Assembly (NCBI GenBank): GCA_017871115.1
Contig: JAFCIZ010000005.1
Span: forward strand, 1,596,501-1,660,500
Length of the DNA: 64,000 nt
Source of the DNA: Cunninghamella blakesleeana
Lineage: Eukaryota > Mucoromycota > Mucoromycetes > Mucorales > Cunninghamellaceae
Direction of reading: 5' to 3'
Numbering within the stretch: position 1 is the first letter of the stretch; every line of letters begins with the position of its first letter. The position numbers and the translations under genes are program-made. This document shows positions 62,855 through 64,000 of the stretch, piece after piece. A model generated the notes under the pieces. It saw nothing but the letters and a program-made list of their open reading frames with translations. It had not been told where the DNA came from and did not search any database.

Positions 62855-63046
62855 ATTATCTATATTTATATATATAGATATACGATTTTTTATATATATT
62901 AATAGTCAGATTCCCTTTAAATTTACACATAAAATACTAAAGTATATATATATAATTATTTTTTTTTATTTCGATTATTCTACCTTTTTTTTAAAAAAAA
63001 AAACGGAAAAAACAACTTTGCATTTAGTATATATACACACACATAC

Positions 63047-63084
<38 letters not shown>

Positions 63085-64000
63085 TCATCATTTTTAAAAT
63101 ATAACGTTATATTAAAAAAAAACATATAATAAAACATGAAAAAAAAAAAAAATGATCATTATAAATTGTCTGTATTTGATTATTTCACAACGTTTATATA
63201 ATGGAATTTTTTAAGTCTATAAAAGGAAAAAATGGCAGTACATTTTTTTAACTTCTTTTTTCAGCATAATTATATTTTTTATATTAAAGATTATTTCCTT
63301 TATTATATTATACTTATTATATACATATATAATTGTCGATGTTTTATAATTACTGGCTTTAGTCCTTTATTATTTTTGATTGGACTCTATTATTCTTGGC
63401 TAGTTTTTGTTATTCCTAGTTGACCATTTTTTGATTTTTGACTCGTACAGCTCATAATTAGGTTTTTTTTCCTTGTAGTGAACTTTAACCTATTCAAGAT
63501 CTTAGTTTTTTTATCAATAAAGACAGTAGTAGTATTTTATCTATGCTGATCTTTTTCAAATTTAAGATGATTGTCTTTTATTAACTTAAGGTGGTTTTTT
63601 TTTATTTGAGACGATGATACTGTTTCTCGTTTATTCAGAATGTTAGTATATTGTTGTTATTTTCATTACTATTCAAAACTCTTTTTATTTATTTTAGATA
63701 ATGACCCTTTTCTTATTTAGATCTAACCTCTTTAAGTATTCAAATTTTTTTTAACGATTTTACTTGCTGAATCTTCTATTGTTCAAGCTATGGGTTTTTT
63801 TATACACTATTCTAACCTTTTTTTACTCAAGATGGAAAACTTTTCCTATTCATAATGATGACTTGGTTATTATTTAATGTATTGGCCCAATTTATTAAAG
63901 ATGATTTAAAATAATTGACTCTTTTTTCTGTTTCAATAATTTTATACTTAATAAAATAATATCCAGTCTTTGTATTAATATCTTACTAGAGACAGTCGTT
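62855..64000. other. Intergenic to window end, degenerate short repeats
   Basis: AT microsatellite at about 63046-63080, a T-run/A-run junction near 62987-63003, then from about 63350 to 63960 a T-rich region in which short units resembling TATTCAAGATGAT plus a T run recur imperfectly. The frames at 62829-63104 and 63232-63423 are translations of this simple DNA and are not genes. Confidence 0.5.

Overview
The window is nuclear DNA of an early-diverging fungus, most likely a Mucoromycota/Mucorales-type mould. It is extremely AT-rich. Protein genes are compact and split by many short GT-AG introns (about 50-200 bases). Proteins carry long runs of Asp, Ser, Asn and Gln. The gene set is a normal eukaryotic housekeeping set with fungal features: a bZIP factor, a fungal mitochondrial J-protein, a SulP permease, an Spp2 G-patch factor and a Hos4-like ankyrin protein. 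The lineage call rests on these traits and on gene 41615-43996, which resembles hypothetical proteins I remember from Mucorales; no search was run. Most intron boundaries below were read directly from the sequence and checked for frame. I saw no tRNA, rRNA, CRISPR array or intact transposon.

Layout, left to right: mitochondrial Mn-SOD (337-1703,+); an acidic unknown protein (2171-2851,+); SAR1 GTPase (3615-4827,-); class I cAMP phosphodiesterase (5647-7781,+) and RGS protein (8785-9702,+); DHA1-like MFS transporter (11150-14063,+); ING-type PHD protein (14505-16010,+); mitochondrial DnaJ Mdj1 (16358-19034,+); NF-YA/HAP2 (19923-21027,+); U-box cyclophilin PPIL2-like (21273-23408,-); ER-membrane DnaJ (24874-26325,-); fibrillarin (27047-28657,-); a 3 kb gene-free stretch; SulP sulfate permease (31631-34769,+); NDUFAF5-like methyltransferase (35333-37333,+); secreted GH37 trehalase (37896-40256,+); an unrecognised 590-residue protein (41615-43996,+); two identical 316-bp direct repeats (45536-45851 and 45957-46272); a decayed copy of the unrecognised gene (about 46793-47870); Spp2/GPKOW (48729-50362,-); a bZIP factor (50626-52510,+); CDC50/Lem3 flippase subunit (52913-54743,-); myo-inositol oxygenase (55110-56104,+); METTL25-like methyltransferase (56237-58013,+); and a large AT-hook/ankyrin protein (59045-62854,+).

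The genes do not form one pathway. Related neighbours are the cAMP phosphodiesterase with the RGS protein (G-protein/cAMP signalling), two J-proteins for different organelles, and several RNA or chromatin factors. The accessory part of the window is 41.6-48 kb. There an apparently lineage-specific gene, an old degraded duplicate of it, and a young perfectly identical repeat pair lie together. This is the region I would look at first for something undescribed.
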